Positions 48,672 through 55,312 of a stretch of 64,000 nt of DNA are shown piece by piece. The stretch spans positions 620,001 to 684,000 of the forward strand of contig NZ_JAAOIZ010000004.1 of assembly GCF_013184525.1 (NCBI RefSeq). Reading direction: 5' to 3'. The position numbers were made by a program, and so were the translations under genes. The notes below the pieces were generated by a model. It worked only from the letters and a program-made list of their open reading frames with translations, had not been told where the DNA came from and made no database searches. The stretch comes from Chryseobacterium sp. LAM-KRS1 (GTDB lineage Bacteria > Bacteroidota > Bacteroidia > Flavobacteriales > Weeksellaceae). How positions within the stretch are numbered: position 1 is the first letter of the stretch; each line of letters begins with the position of its first letter.

Positions 48672-49424
48672 CTAGAAGTTCACGTTGACCGCATACTTGT
48701 CGTAAAATGCTTTAATGTGTGCTACAGCCTCATCCGCAGTATCTACCACTCTGTAAAGATCAAGATCGTCTTCAGCAATCATCCCTTCTTTTAGTAAAGT
48801 TGCCTTAAACCAATCTAACAGTCCGCTCCAAAACTCAGACCCAACCAGAACAATAGGGAACTTTCCGATTTTGTTCGTCTGGATCAGCGTGATAGCTTCA
48901 GTAAGTTCATCCAGGGTACCAAATCCTCCTGGCATTACAACAAATCCCTGGGAGTATTTTACAAACATGACCTTCCTTACAAAGAAGTAGTCAAAATTCA
49001 TCGAATAGGACTTGTTGATATAAGGGTTGAAATGCTGTTCAAAAGGAAGGTCTATATTTAAGCCGATCGATTTACCCTTAGCATTAAAGGCTCCTTTATT
49101 TCCCGCTTCCATAATTCCTGGACCCCCTCCTGTAATGATACCAAAACCTATTTTCGTTATTTTTTCTGCAATTTCTACGGCCATTTCGTAGTATTTGCTT
49201 TCGGGTTTTAATCTTGCAGACCCGAAAATGGAAACACAAGGGCCTATTTTAGCTAGTTTTTCATAACCGTCTACGAATTCAGCCATTACTTTGAAAACCA
49301 TCCAGCTATCCTTAGTAATGATTTCGTCCCAGGTTTTTTGTCTTAAACTGTTTTGTAGTTTTGTTTCATTAACATCAAATTCCGGATTTATTAAACTTTC
49401 GTCTCTGGTACCATCCATTTCCAT
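48672..49424 (-). CDS. LOG family protein (TIGR00730 Rossmann fold)
   Basis: This 250-residue cytoplasmic protein has the lysine-decarboxylase-like/LOG fold: CVSIFGSARL, FGIITGGGPGIMEAGNKGAF with the GGGPGxMEA motif, and VVMPGGFGTLDELTEAITL with PGGxGTxxE. These motifs mark nucleoside 5'-monophosphate phosphoribohydrolases, named for plant cytokinin activation. In bacteria they probably degrade nucleotides. It has about 50 extra N-terminal residues compared with the shortest forms. A promoter box TAATTTTG (49434-49427) sits 2 bases before the first ATG and overlaps the stop of the upstream nucleotidyltransferase gene. A second ATG at 49418 is possible. Confidence 0.9.
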   Translation of the reverse strand: MEMDGTRDESLINPEFDVNETKLQNSLRQKTWDEIITKDSWMVFKVMAEFVDGYEKLAKIGPCVSIFGSARLKPESKYYEMAVEIAEKITKIGFGIITGGGPGIMEAGNKGAFNAKGKSIGLNIDLPFEQHFNPYINKSYSMNFDYFFVRKVMFVKYSQGFVVMPGGFGTLDELTEAITLIQTNKIGKFPIVLVGSEFWSGLLDWFKATLLKEGMIAEDDLDLYRVVDTADEAVAHIKAFYDKYAVNVNF

Positions 49425-49426
49425 TG

Positions 49427-49434
49427 CAAAATTA
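49427..49434 (-). promoter_or_regulatory. Promoter box TAATTTTG before the LOG gene
   Basis: It matches TAnnTTTG on the minus strand and overlaps the stop region of the upstream gene. It ends 2 bases before ATG 49424 (8 before ATG 49418). Confidence 0.4.
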
Positions 49435-50145
49435 TTTAAAATGTTTTTCGGCTTCTTTTACAGATTCTGGTCTTCCAACATCTATCAGCAGATTATTGTG
49501 TACAAATCCATGAATATGTTCGGTTTGCATTAAATCCAGATATTCTTCCATAACAGAAAATTTGCCTGTTCTTTTTATTTTTTCAAAGATAGAAGGGTTA
49601 ATGCAATGTACACCGCTAAAAGCCAATGCTTTAAATCCTTTATTGAATTCAGCAAGCCTTTGTTCTCCTGTTTGTACGTTTAGCCAGCCTCTTAAAACCA
49701 TTTCATCATTGAAAAGTAATTTTCTCGAGCTTTCCCTGTCCGAGACGGCTAAAGTAGCAAAATCTTTTATCTTTTTGTGATAACTTACAAGATCATTAAT
49801 ATTAATATCGGTAAGAATATCCGCATTCATGATTAAGAAATCTTCTCCATGATCAAGGAATCTTCTAGCAAAAATTAAACCACCTCCGGTTTCAAGCAAT
49901 TCTTCACGCTCATCAGATATTTCAATATTGCAATTAAAGTTGTTATTTTCCTTTAAAAAATCAATGATCTGATTTCCAAAATGATGGATATTAATGACAA
50001 AATCATTAATTCCAAAACTTTTAAGATATTTGATATTCCGTTCCAGTAGTGGAACTCCATTTACTTTTGCCAGGGCTTTCGGATGATGGTCTGTAAAAGG
50101 CTTGAGGCGTGTTCCTTTACCGGCAGCGAAGATTAGAGCTTTCAT
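49432..50145 (-). CDS. MurU-like sugar-1-phosphate nucleotidyltransferase
   Basis: This 237-residue nucleotidyltransferase has the N-terminal signature ALIFAAGKGTRLKPFTDHHP. KALAKVNGVPLLERNIKYL and the metal Asp in FLIMNADILTDI follow. Near the end GFKALAFSGVHCINPSIFE and a DVGRPESVKEAE segment match the MurNAc-1-P uridylyltransferase (MurU) and mannose-1-P guanylyltransferase-like family. It ends an operon with an AmgK-like kinase and a RapZ C-terminal-type gene. The AmgK-MurU pair forms UDP-MurNAc from recycled MurNAc in Pseudomonas and Tannerella, so MurU is the favoured reading (inference from pairing). Confidence 0.85.
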   Translation of the reverse strand: MKALIFAAGKGTRLKPFTDHHPKALAKVNGVPLLERNIKYLKSFGINDFVINIHHFGNQIIDFLKENNNFNCNIEISDEREELLETGGGLIFARRFLDHGEDFLIMNADILTDININDLVSYHKKIKDFATLAVSDRESSRKLLFNDEMVLRGWLNVQTGEQRLAEFNKGFKALAFSGVHCINPSIFEKIKRTGKFSVMEEYLDLMQTEHIHGFVHNNLLIDVGRPESVKEAEKHFK

Positions 50146-50220
50146 TTGTTATAATGGGTAGATGATTATTAAAACATACACGGAGTACATTAATTATTTA
50201 TATAATTGATCGTTTATCAA

Positions 50221-50628
50221 TTATGAATTAAGATGATGTTGCTCATCATGATGTAAGCTTATTTCAGTTCCCTGAGGATATTTTTCTTTGATAAATTCAG
50301 CTATTTTTATTGCTGAATATACCGATCTGTGCTGTCCTCCGGTACACCCAAAATTAATCTGCAGATTTTCAAATCCCCGGGAAAGATAATTATCAATATT
50401 GATGGATATGATTCCTTTTACCAATTCCAGAAATCGTGGCATCTCGGTTTCATTTTCAAGGAACTCCTGGACTCCTTTGTCGCTTCCTGTCTGACTTTTA
50501 TATTCCTCTATTCTTCCGGGATTAAGAATTCCTCTGCAATCAAAAGTAAAACCTCCACCATTACCGGTTTCGTCTTTGGGAATTCCTCCTTTCTTGTATG
50601 AAAAACTGTGGATGTCTATGTGTAACAT
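50221..50628 (-). CDS. Stand-alone RapZ C-terminal domain protein
   Basis: This 135-residue protein corresponds to the C-terminal half of RapZ. It starts with LHIDIHSFSYKKGGIPKDE, then GGGFTFDCRGILNPGR, KGVQEFLENETEMPRFLELV and the hallmark INFGCTGGQHRSVYSAIKIA, ending SLHHDEQHHL. E. coli RapZ also has an N-terminal P-loop ATPase domain, missing here. That C-terminal part binds glucosamine-6-P and the small RNAs controlling GlmS. The gene sits between an AmgK-like kinase and a MurU-like transferase, so a sensor or adaptor role in amino-sugar recycling is plausible (inference). It is predicted cytoplasmic. Confidence 0.88.
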   Translation of the reverse strand: MLHIDIHSFSYKKGGIPKDETGNGGGFTFDCRGILNPGRIEEYKSQTGSDKGVQEFLENETEMPRFLELVKGIISINIDNYLSRGFENLQINFGCTGGQHRSVYSAIKIAEFIKEKYPQGTEISLHHDEQHHLNS

Positions 50629-50682
50629 AAGTATATATTTTTTATTTACCCTTTAAGATTTAGATGTATTTTCTTAAGGCTT

Positions 50683-51702
50683 TTACGGGTTTAAAATTGT
50701 GTTTATTTTTAAATGTACTTTCTCGTGATCTAATTGTTGTATTAATTTTTTGAGCTCAGGATATTCATTTATACCTTCCCAAGTTTCCGCGAAACGGATC
50801 ACGTTTTCAATCCCCTGATTGATGCTTGATATAAAATGTGGCTTTCTCTGAATAAGACCTCTAAAACCGTATGCACCCAGAACCTGGAGAAATCTCATCA
50901 TTTGAATAGGTTTTACCGAGTTTCTTAGTTGATGTTGTGTCTGCTCACTTTCAAATTGCTGAATATAAAATTCTAACATTTCATTTTTGAAATCTTCGGG
51001 AAAGTTTGCCTTAGCCTGAAAAAGAAAGGAAATAACATCATAGATAAGAGGGCCTTTCATTGCAGATTGATAATCAATGAAGGAAACATCGTTATTTTCG
51101 TTAACCATGATATTTCTTGCCTGAAAATCCCGTATCATTATTCCTTTTGGCTCAAGACTTTCAATAAGAGAGGCTATGGCTTTGAATTCTTTTAGTAGGG
51201 TTGACTTATGATATTCCAGCTCCAGGACATCGGCAATGAAATTCTTAAAATAATACAAATCGTGGATGACCGGAAGTTCGTCATAATTCTCATATTCAAA
51301 TGTTTTGGTAAAATCTATTTCCCCACTTGTCCGTATTTGTAACTGAAAAAGCTTTTCTAAAGTCTGCCTGACCATGGCTTTTACTTTCACGGAAAGACCC
51401 TCTTTTGCAATAATTTCGGAGAGGGTGTGTTCTCCTAAAAATTCCTGGACATATGTTTTCCGGTCTTCGGAAATAATAAGAATAGCAGGAGTGTTGAGGT
51501 GTAAGTGAGAGAAAATATTTGAATAATAAAAAAAACTTTCATTTTCCTGAATATTTTCATTATAGGTAATAATATACTTTTTGTTATCTGCCTGCGCCAG
51601 AAAATTCACTCTCGCGGATCCGCTTTGAGCCAATGTGACGAACTCAGAAGATTTTTTACCTATATGGTTTTCAAAAAATCGTTGTGCGTTTTCAGAAGTC
51701 AT
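50683..51702 (-). CDS. Aminoglycoside phosphotransferase-family kinase, AmgK-like
   Basis: This 339-residue kinase has the APH/choline-kinase fold. The N-lobe includes VTLAQSGSARVNFLAQADNK for the nucleotide loop. The C-lobe catalytic loop is MIRDFQARNIMVNE, with Asp and Asn in Brenner-type positions, and the metal Asp is in VSFIDYQSAMKGP. The His usual before the catalytic Asp is Arg here. AmgK phosphorylates the anomeric carbon of MurNAc or GlcNAc in cell wall recycling. Pairing with a MurU-like gene in the same operon supports that. Antibiotic resistance is unlikely given the context. A TATATTTG box lies 10 bases before the ATG. Confidence 0.85.
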   Translation of the reverse strand: MTSENAQRFFENHIGKKSSEFVTLAQSGSARVNFLAQADNKKYIITYNENIQENESFFYYSNIFSHLHLNTPAILIISEDRKTYVQEFLGEHTLSEIIAKEGLSVKVKAMVRQTLEKLFQLQIRTSGEIDFTKTFEYENYDELPVIHDLYYFKNFIADVLELEYHKSTLLKEFKAIASLIESLEPKGIMIRDFQARNIMVNENNDVSFIDYQSAMKGPLIYDVISFLFQAKANFPEDFKNEMLEFYIQQFESEQTQHQLRNSVKPIQMMRFLQVLGAYGFRGLIQRKPHFISSINQGIENVIRFAETWEGINEYPELKKLIQQLDHEKVHLKINTILNP

Positions 51703-51712
51703 AATATGGAAA

Positions 51713-51720
51713 CAAATATA
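51713..51720 (-). promoter_or_regulatory. Promoter box TATATTTG for the AmgK-RapZC-MurU operon
   Basis: It matches TAnnTTTG on the minus strand and ends 10 bases before ATG 51702. It is back-to-back with the xrtF promoter box at 51741-51748. Confidence 0.5.
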
Positions 51721-51740
51721 CTAAATTAGAGTCTAATTTT

Positions 51741-51748
51741 TATCTTTG
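51741..51748 (+). promoter_or_regulatory. Promoter box TATCTTTG for xrtF
   Basis: It matches TAnnTTTG and ends 4 bases before the xrtF ATG at 51753, predicting a leaderless or nearly leaderless transcript. Confidence 0.5.
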
Positions 51749-51752
51749 TATT

Positions 51753-52283
51753 ATGCTAAAGGATTTTAAGCCGGTTTTAAGTATTCTGTTGAGGTTCATC
51801 ATCATTTATGTGGTGTTGCTGTTGGCTTATCAGTTTTATCTGAACAGCTACAAGGAAACGGGGCTGGATCCTTTTTCAAGGATGATTGCTGAACAGGTGA
51901 GCTATATTCAGAATGTCTTGAAATATCCTACACAGCTGTATAATGACGTTGAAAAAGAACAGGTCTGGTTTTATGTAAAGAATGTTTACGTTACACGAAT
52001 GGTTGAAGGATGTAATGCAATTTCCGTAATGATTCTTTTCGTATCTTTTGTTTTTGCATTCTATAAAGGAGCTAAAACATTTATTTTTGTTTTGATCGGC
52101 CTTGTGATAATTTATGTGATCAATGTTCTTAGGATCGTAGGAATTAATCTTTTGGTCAGTGATTACAAGCAGTATGAAAAGATGGCCCATGATTTTCTTT
52201 TTCCTGCTGTGATCTATGGAACGGTAGTTATCCTGTGGCTTGTTTGGATTAAATTTTTTGCTTTAAAGAATGAAAATACTTAA
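51753..52283 (+). CDS. xrtF: Exosortase family protein XrtF
   Basis: This 176-residue inner-membrane cysteine transpeptidase-like protein has about five transmembrane helices. The exosortase triad is complete: Cys87 in RMVEGCNAISVMILF, Arg127 in INVLRIVGINLL and His146 in MAHDFLFPAVIYG. XrtF is the small exosortase of Flavobacteriia. Exosortases cut short C-terminal sorting signals (PEP-CTERM-like) at the membrane and pass the protein on, but the XrtF substrates are not well established to my knowledge. The next gene overlaps it by 14 bases and encodes the known partner protein. No candidate substrate with such a tail is visible nearby. Confidence 0.93.
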   Translation: MLKDFKPVLSILLRFIIIYVVLLLAYQFYLNSYKETGLDPFSRMIAEQVSYIQNVLKYPTQLYNDVEKEQVWFYVKNVYVTRMVEGCNAISVMILFVSFVFAFYKGAKTFIFVLIGLVIIYVINVLRIVGINLLVSDYKQYEKMAHDFLFPAVIYGTVVILWLVWIKFFALKNENT

Positions 52284-52704
52284 CTGGGTTTTAGTGATAC
52301 TTGGAGTTGCGGGACTTATGAGTGTACGGGTATTTGAAAATAAGATCTTTTATGATCCTTTTCTTGAGTATTTTCATAAAGCCGATAAGACTATTGCTTT
52401 TCCTGCTTTTGATTGGGGAAAGCTGATTCTTGGGCATTTCCTAAGATTTCTTCTGAATTTATTTTTTTCCTGCCTTATTATTCATTTTTTATTTAAAAAT
52501 AAAACCTGGACCCTGCAGGGTGGAGTATTGATTACTATAATTTTTCTTATTACTTTTCCCATCTATCTTTACTGTATTCATGACAGGTTTGAAGTGGGAT
52601 ATCTTTTTTCTTTCTATATAAGAAGGTTTGTGATCCAGCCTTTGATTATACTTCTTATTGTTCCTATGTTTTATTACAGGCAACAATTATTAAAAAGAGC
52701 TTAG
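52270..52704 (+). CDS. Exosortase F system-associated membrane protein
   Basis: This 144-residue protein has four transmembrane helices (ILNWVLVILGVAGLM, FLLNLFFSCLIIHFLF, GVLITIIFLITFPIYLYC, FVIQPLIILLIVPMFYY). The conserved features are an N-terminal RVFENKIFYDPFLEYFH and a later DRFEVGYLFSFYIRRFVIQP, matching the family always found beside XrtF. The ATG overlaps the end of xrtF by 14 bases, so the two are probably translationally coupled and act together in the membrane. Its biochemical role is not known. It is convergent with the CDF transporter gene, only 10 bases away. Confidence 0.92.
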   Translation: MKILNWVLVILGVAGLMSVRVFENKIFYDPFLEYFHKADKTIAFPAFDWGKLILGHFLRFLLNLFFSCLIIHFLFKNKTWTLQGGVLITIIFLITFPIYLYCIHDRFEVGYLFSFYIRRFVIQPLIILLIVPMFYYRQQLLKRA

Positions 52705-52714
52705 ATATATCAGT

Positions 52715-53695
52715 CTATGTTGCAGTATGTTTAACCTCCAGTGTTATATTCTCTGTAGTCCATTCCACTCTTTTTACGAAATCCCTTTCGCGGACTGGGC
52801 AATCCATGATCTGGCAGACCGGGCATGAAATCGTTTTGCAATCATCCATATGAAAATTAAATTCAATGGTACGGTTGATATTTTTTGCCAGGAGGATAAT
52901 CACATTTTCCATTTCTTTATGGGCGTCACGAAGGCTATAATACCATGGTAACGTAATATGTGCGTCGATATGGAGCGAAGCTCCGAATTGCTGGATTTTC
53001 ATATTATGTACATCAATCCATTCTGCTTTTCTGTTGTTTTCAAGAACTTGAACAATCTGGATCAGTATCTCGGGATCCTGCTCATCCATAATTCCGCTTA
53101 AAGACTTGCGGATGATCTTATATCCTACAAATATAATATAGGCTCCAAACACCAAGGCAACTACAGAATCCAGCCAATAGATCTTTGTAAAATAAACAAC
53201 AATTAAACTAAGAACAACTCCAAGAGTGGTAATGGTATCAGACTGAAGGTGTTTTCCTGAAGAGATCAGAACCAATGAGTTATCCGCTTTCCCTTTTTTA
53301 ATGGAAATATAGCCCAGCAGATAATTGACCACTGCAGTGGCAGCAATGATTGCAATTCCCCAGTCCATTTTATTAAGCGTCTTACCGACGATTAAACTAT
53401 TGGTACCTTCGTAGATGATCATAATACCTGCAATGGCGATTAGCGCTCCCTCTATTCCGGAAGTTACGAATTCAACTTTTCCATGTCCGTAAGGGTGTCC
53501 CTCATCTTTAGGTTTTGCGGCCAGATGGAGTGAATAGAGTCCCATAAATGCGCTGATAACGTTCACGACACTTTCCATAGCGTCTGAAAAAACAGCATCG
53601 GAATTAGTGAGTTTCCAGGCGATAATTTTACCGATGAACAAAATAACTCCAAAAACGGCAATTAATCTTTGAAAGCCTATTTTATTTTTATTCAT
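52715..53695 (-). CDS. Cation diffusion facilitator transporter with Cys-rich C-terminus
   Basis: This 326-residue inner-membrane metal/H+ antiporter has six transmembrane helices. Site A residues appear as VFSDAMESVVNVISA in helix 2 and KHLQSDTITTLG (HxxxD) in helix 5, like FieF/ZitB-type exporters. DEGHPYGHGKVEFV is the conserved loop after helix 2-3. The C-terminal cytoplasmic ferredoxin-like domain (about 205-285) has DVHNMKIQQFGASLHIDAHI. Unusually, residues about 288-312 carry four Cys (HMDDCKTISCPVCQIMDCP), suggesting extra metal sensing. Zn, Fe, Mn or Cd export is possible and the ion cannot be assigned. Confidence 0.92.
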   Translation of the reverse strand: MNKNKIGFQRLIAVFGVILFIGKIIAWKLTNSDAVFSDAMESVVNVISAFMGLYSLHLAAKPKDEGHPYGHGKVEFVTSGIEGALIAIAGIMIIYEGTNSLIVGKTLNKMDWGIAIIAATAVVNYLLGYISIKKGKADNSLVLISSGKHLQSDTITTLGVVLSLIVVYFTKIYWLDSVVALVFGAYIIFVGYKIIRKSLSGIMDEQDPEILIQIVQVLENNRKAEWIDVHNMKIQQFGASLHIDAHITLPWYYSLRDAHKEMENVIILLAKNINRTIEFNFHMDDCKTISCPVCQIMDCPVRERDFVKRVEWTTENITLEVKHTAT

Positions 53696-53718
53696 ATTCT
53701 TTAATCTTACTAGTTTGA

Positions 53719-53753
53719 TAAAAAAAAGAATCTCAATTTTGAGACTCTTTTTT
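53719..53753 (-). terminator. Terminator after asd
   Basis: AAAAAGAATCTCAA pairs with TTGAGACTCTTTTT (one mismatch) around 53723-53750, flanked by A/T runs. It lies 12 bases past the asd stop and before the CDF gene. Confidence 0.75.
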
Positions 53754-53764
53754 ATTTTGTTAGT

Positions 53765-54757
53765 TTAAACTAAGTTTTTTGATACCAGGTATTCTGCGAT
53801 CTGTACTGCGTTCGTTGCAGCGCCTTTTCTCAGATTATCCGCCACGATCCACAAATTGAGCGTTTTGGGTTGTGACAGATCCCGTCTTATCCTTCCTACA
53901 AAGACTTCATCTTTTCCTTCTGAGTCTAGTGGCATCGGATATCGGTTGTTTTTCACATCATCTATTACTATAACTCCCGGGGTTTCAGATAAGATCTTTC
54001 TTACTTCATCGAGGTCGAACTCATTTTCAAATTCAATATTCACACTTTCCGAATGTCCTCCCTGAACCGGAACCCTTACTGCCGTTGCCGTTAAATTAAA
54101 AGTATCATCCCCTAAGATTTTCTTAGGCTCTTTCATTAATTTAATCTCTTCCTTCGTGTAATCGTCATCACTGAAAACATCACAGTGTGGTAAAGCATTT
54201 TTAAAGATCTGATAAGGATATACCTTCGCTACGGAATCATCACCTTTAATTTCAGAATTTAACTGATCTACGGCTGCTTTACCAGTTCCTGTCACAGACT
54301 GGTAGGTTGAAACAACCACTCTTTTAAGGTCATATTTCTTATTAAGTGGTCCCAGAACCATAACCAACTGAATGGTAGAGCAATTAGGGTTAGCAATAAT
54401 TTTATCTTCGGCTGTTAAAACATTCGAATTGATCTCAGGAACCACCAGTTTTTTGGTAGGATCCATTCTCCACGCAGAAGAATTGTCGATTACAGTAATT
54501 CCTGCTTCAGCAAATTTGGGAGCAAATTCCAAAGATGTAGAACCTCCTGCTGAAAAAATAGCAATATCAGGTTTGGCAGCTATAGCGTCATTAATGCTTA
54601 CAATCGTATATTCTTCCTGTTTATACTTCACCTTCTTACCAATAGATTTTTCCGAAGCTACCGGAATTAATTCTGTGACAGGGAAGTTTCTCTCCTCCAA
54701 AACTTTAAGCATAACTTGTCCAACCATTCCTGTTGAACCTACTACAGCTACTTTCAT
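53765..54757 (-). CDS. asd: Aspartate-semialdehyde dehydrogenase
   Basis: This 330-residue cytoplasmic enzyme reduces aspartyl-4-phosphate to aspartate semialdehyde, leading to lysine, diaminopimelate, threonine and methionine. The N-terminal NADPH loop is VAVVGSTGMVGQ. IFSAGGSTSLEFAPKFA, DNSSAWRMDP and VVPEINSNVL are followed by the nucleophile Cys126 in IANPNCSTIQ. The catalytic His is in VPVQGGHSESVNIEF. Length matches the bacterial form. A terminator follows. The upstream gene encodes an unrelated small membrane protein, 30 bases away. Confidence 0.97.
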   Translation of the reverse strand: MKVAVVGSTGMVGQVMLKVLEERNFPVTELIPVASEKSIGKKVKYKQEEYTIVSINDAIAAKPDIAIFSAGGSTSLEFAPKFAEAGITVIDNSSAWRMDPTKKLVVPEINSNVLTAEDKIIANPNCSTIQLVMVLGPLNKKYDLKRVVVSTYQSVTGTGKAAVDQLNSEIKGDDSVAKVYPYQIFKNALPHCDVFSDDDYTKEEIKLMKEPKKILGDDTFNLTATAVRVPVQGGHSESVNIEFENEFDLDEVRKILSETPGVIVIDDVKNNRYPMPLDSEGKDEVFVGRIRRDLSQPKTLNLWIVADNLRKGAATNAVQIAEYLVSKNLV

Positions 54758-54787
54758 CTTAATGATTACAATGTTTAAGTTAATATA

Positions 54788-55219
54788 TTATGCCCCGAAG
54801 ACCCTTGTCCACGGGAACGCGAATGCAAATAAGCCAACCGCAATAAGTCCCATGATTACAATTCCTAACGAAATAGTATCATTGGATTTTACTTTTTTAT
54901 TAATGATCGTCATCAATACGGCTGCAATCAGCATAGAAAATGGATGTTCCACATATTGAAATCTTAGGTCTGCATTTTTCATTACTGCTCCCATATCCAA
55001 TCCTTTTGTAAAGTTGGTTATCAGCATAATGATTCCAATCAAAAATTGAACGTGGAAGAAGATCATGGTGAAAAGAGTGGTCTTCTTTAAAAATTTGTTC
55101 ACTTTTCCACTGAAGCCAAACATGGTCCCTAAAAGTGCAATAATAAATAGTGCTACCAAAAGAAGCTCAAGATACCCAAATCCTTTGTGGGCACTAAGTA
55201 AAATCTTGTAAAAATCCAT
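54788..55219 (-). CDS. Small integral membrane protein, function unknown
   Basis: This 143-residue protein has four predicted transmembrane helices: LELLLVALFIIALLGTMFGF, TTLFTMIFFHVQFLIGIIML, MLIAAVLMTIINKKV and LGIVIMGLIAVGLFAFAF. Conserved-looking polar points are the His residues in SAHKGFGYLEL, FFHVQFLIG and YVEHPFSML, which recall haem-binding membrane proteins (cytochrome b or CopD-like), but I cannot assign a family. The C-terminal FAFPWTRVFGA looks distinctive. A promoter box TATCTTTG at 55256-55249 lies 29 bases upstream. It may be cotranscribed with asd. Confidence 0.75.
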   Translation of the reverse strand: MDFYKILLSAHKGFGYLELLLVALFIIALLGTMFGFSGKVNKFLKKTTLFTMIFFHVQFLIGIIMLITNFTKGLDMGAVMKNADLRFQYVEHPFSMLIAAVLMTIINKKVKSNDTISLGIVIMGLIAVGLFAFAFPWTRVFGA

Positions 55220-55248
55220 ATCCTGTTTTTTTCTATTTTTCTAGTAGA

Positions 55249-55256
55249 CAAAGATA
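55249..55256 (-). promoter_or_regulatory. Promoter box TATCTTTG upstream of the 143-residue membrane protein
   Basis: It matches TAnnTTTG on the minus strand, 29 bases before ATG 55219 and next to the TonB-receptor terminator (55263-55284). Confidence 0.5.
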
Positions 55257-55262
55257 ACAAAA

Positions 55263-55284
55263 AATCCCGGCCAAAGCCGGGATT
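55263..55284 (-). terminator. Terminator after the TonB receptor gene
   Basis: A perfect GC-rich 9-bp stem, AATCCCGGC (55263-55271) with GCCGGGATT (55276-55284), and a 4-base loop. A T-run follows on the minus strand. Confidence 0.85.
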
Positions 55285-55312
55285 GATATTTATAAAATCT
55301 AAATTTATATTA

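Noticed and set aside
50683-51702. Aminoglycoside phosphotransferase-family gene, considered as antibiotic resistance
   Set aside because: The operon partners (RapZ-C, MurU-like) and the chromosomal context point to amino-sugar phosphorylation instead.
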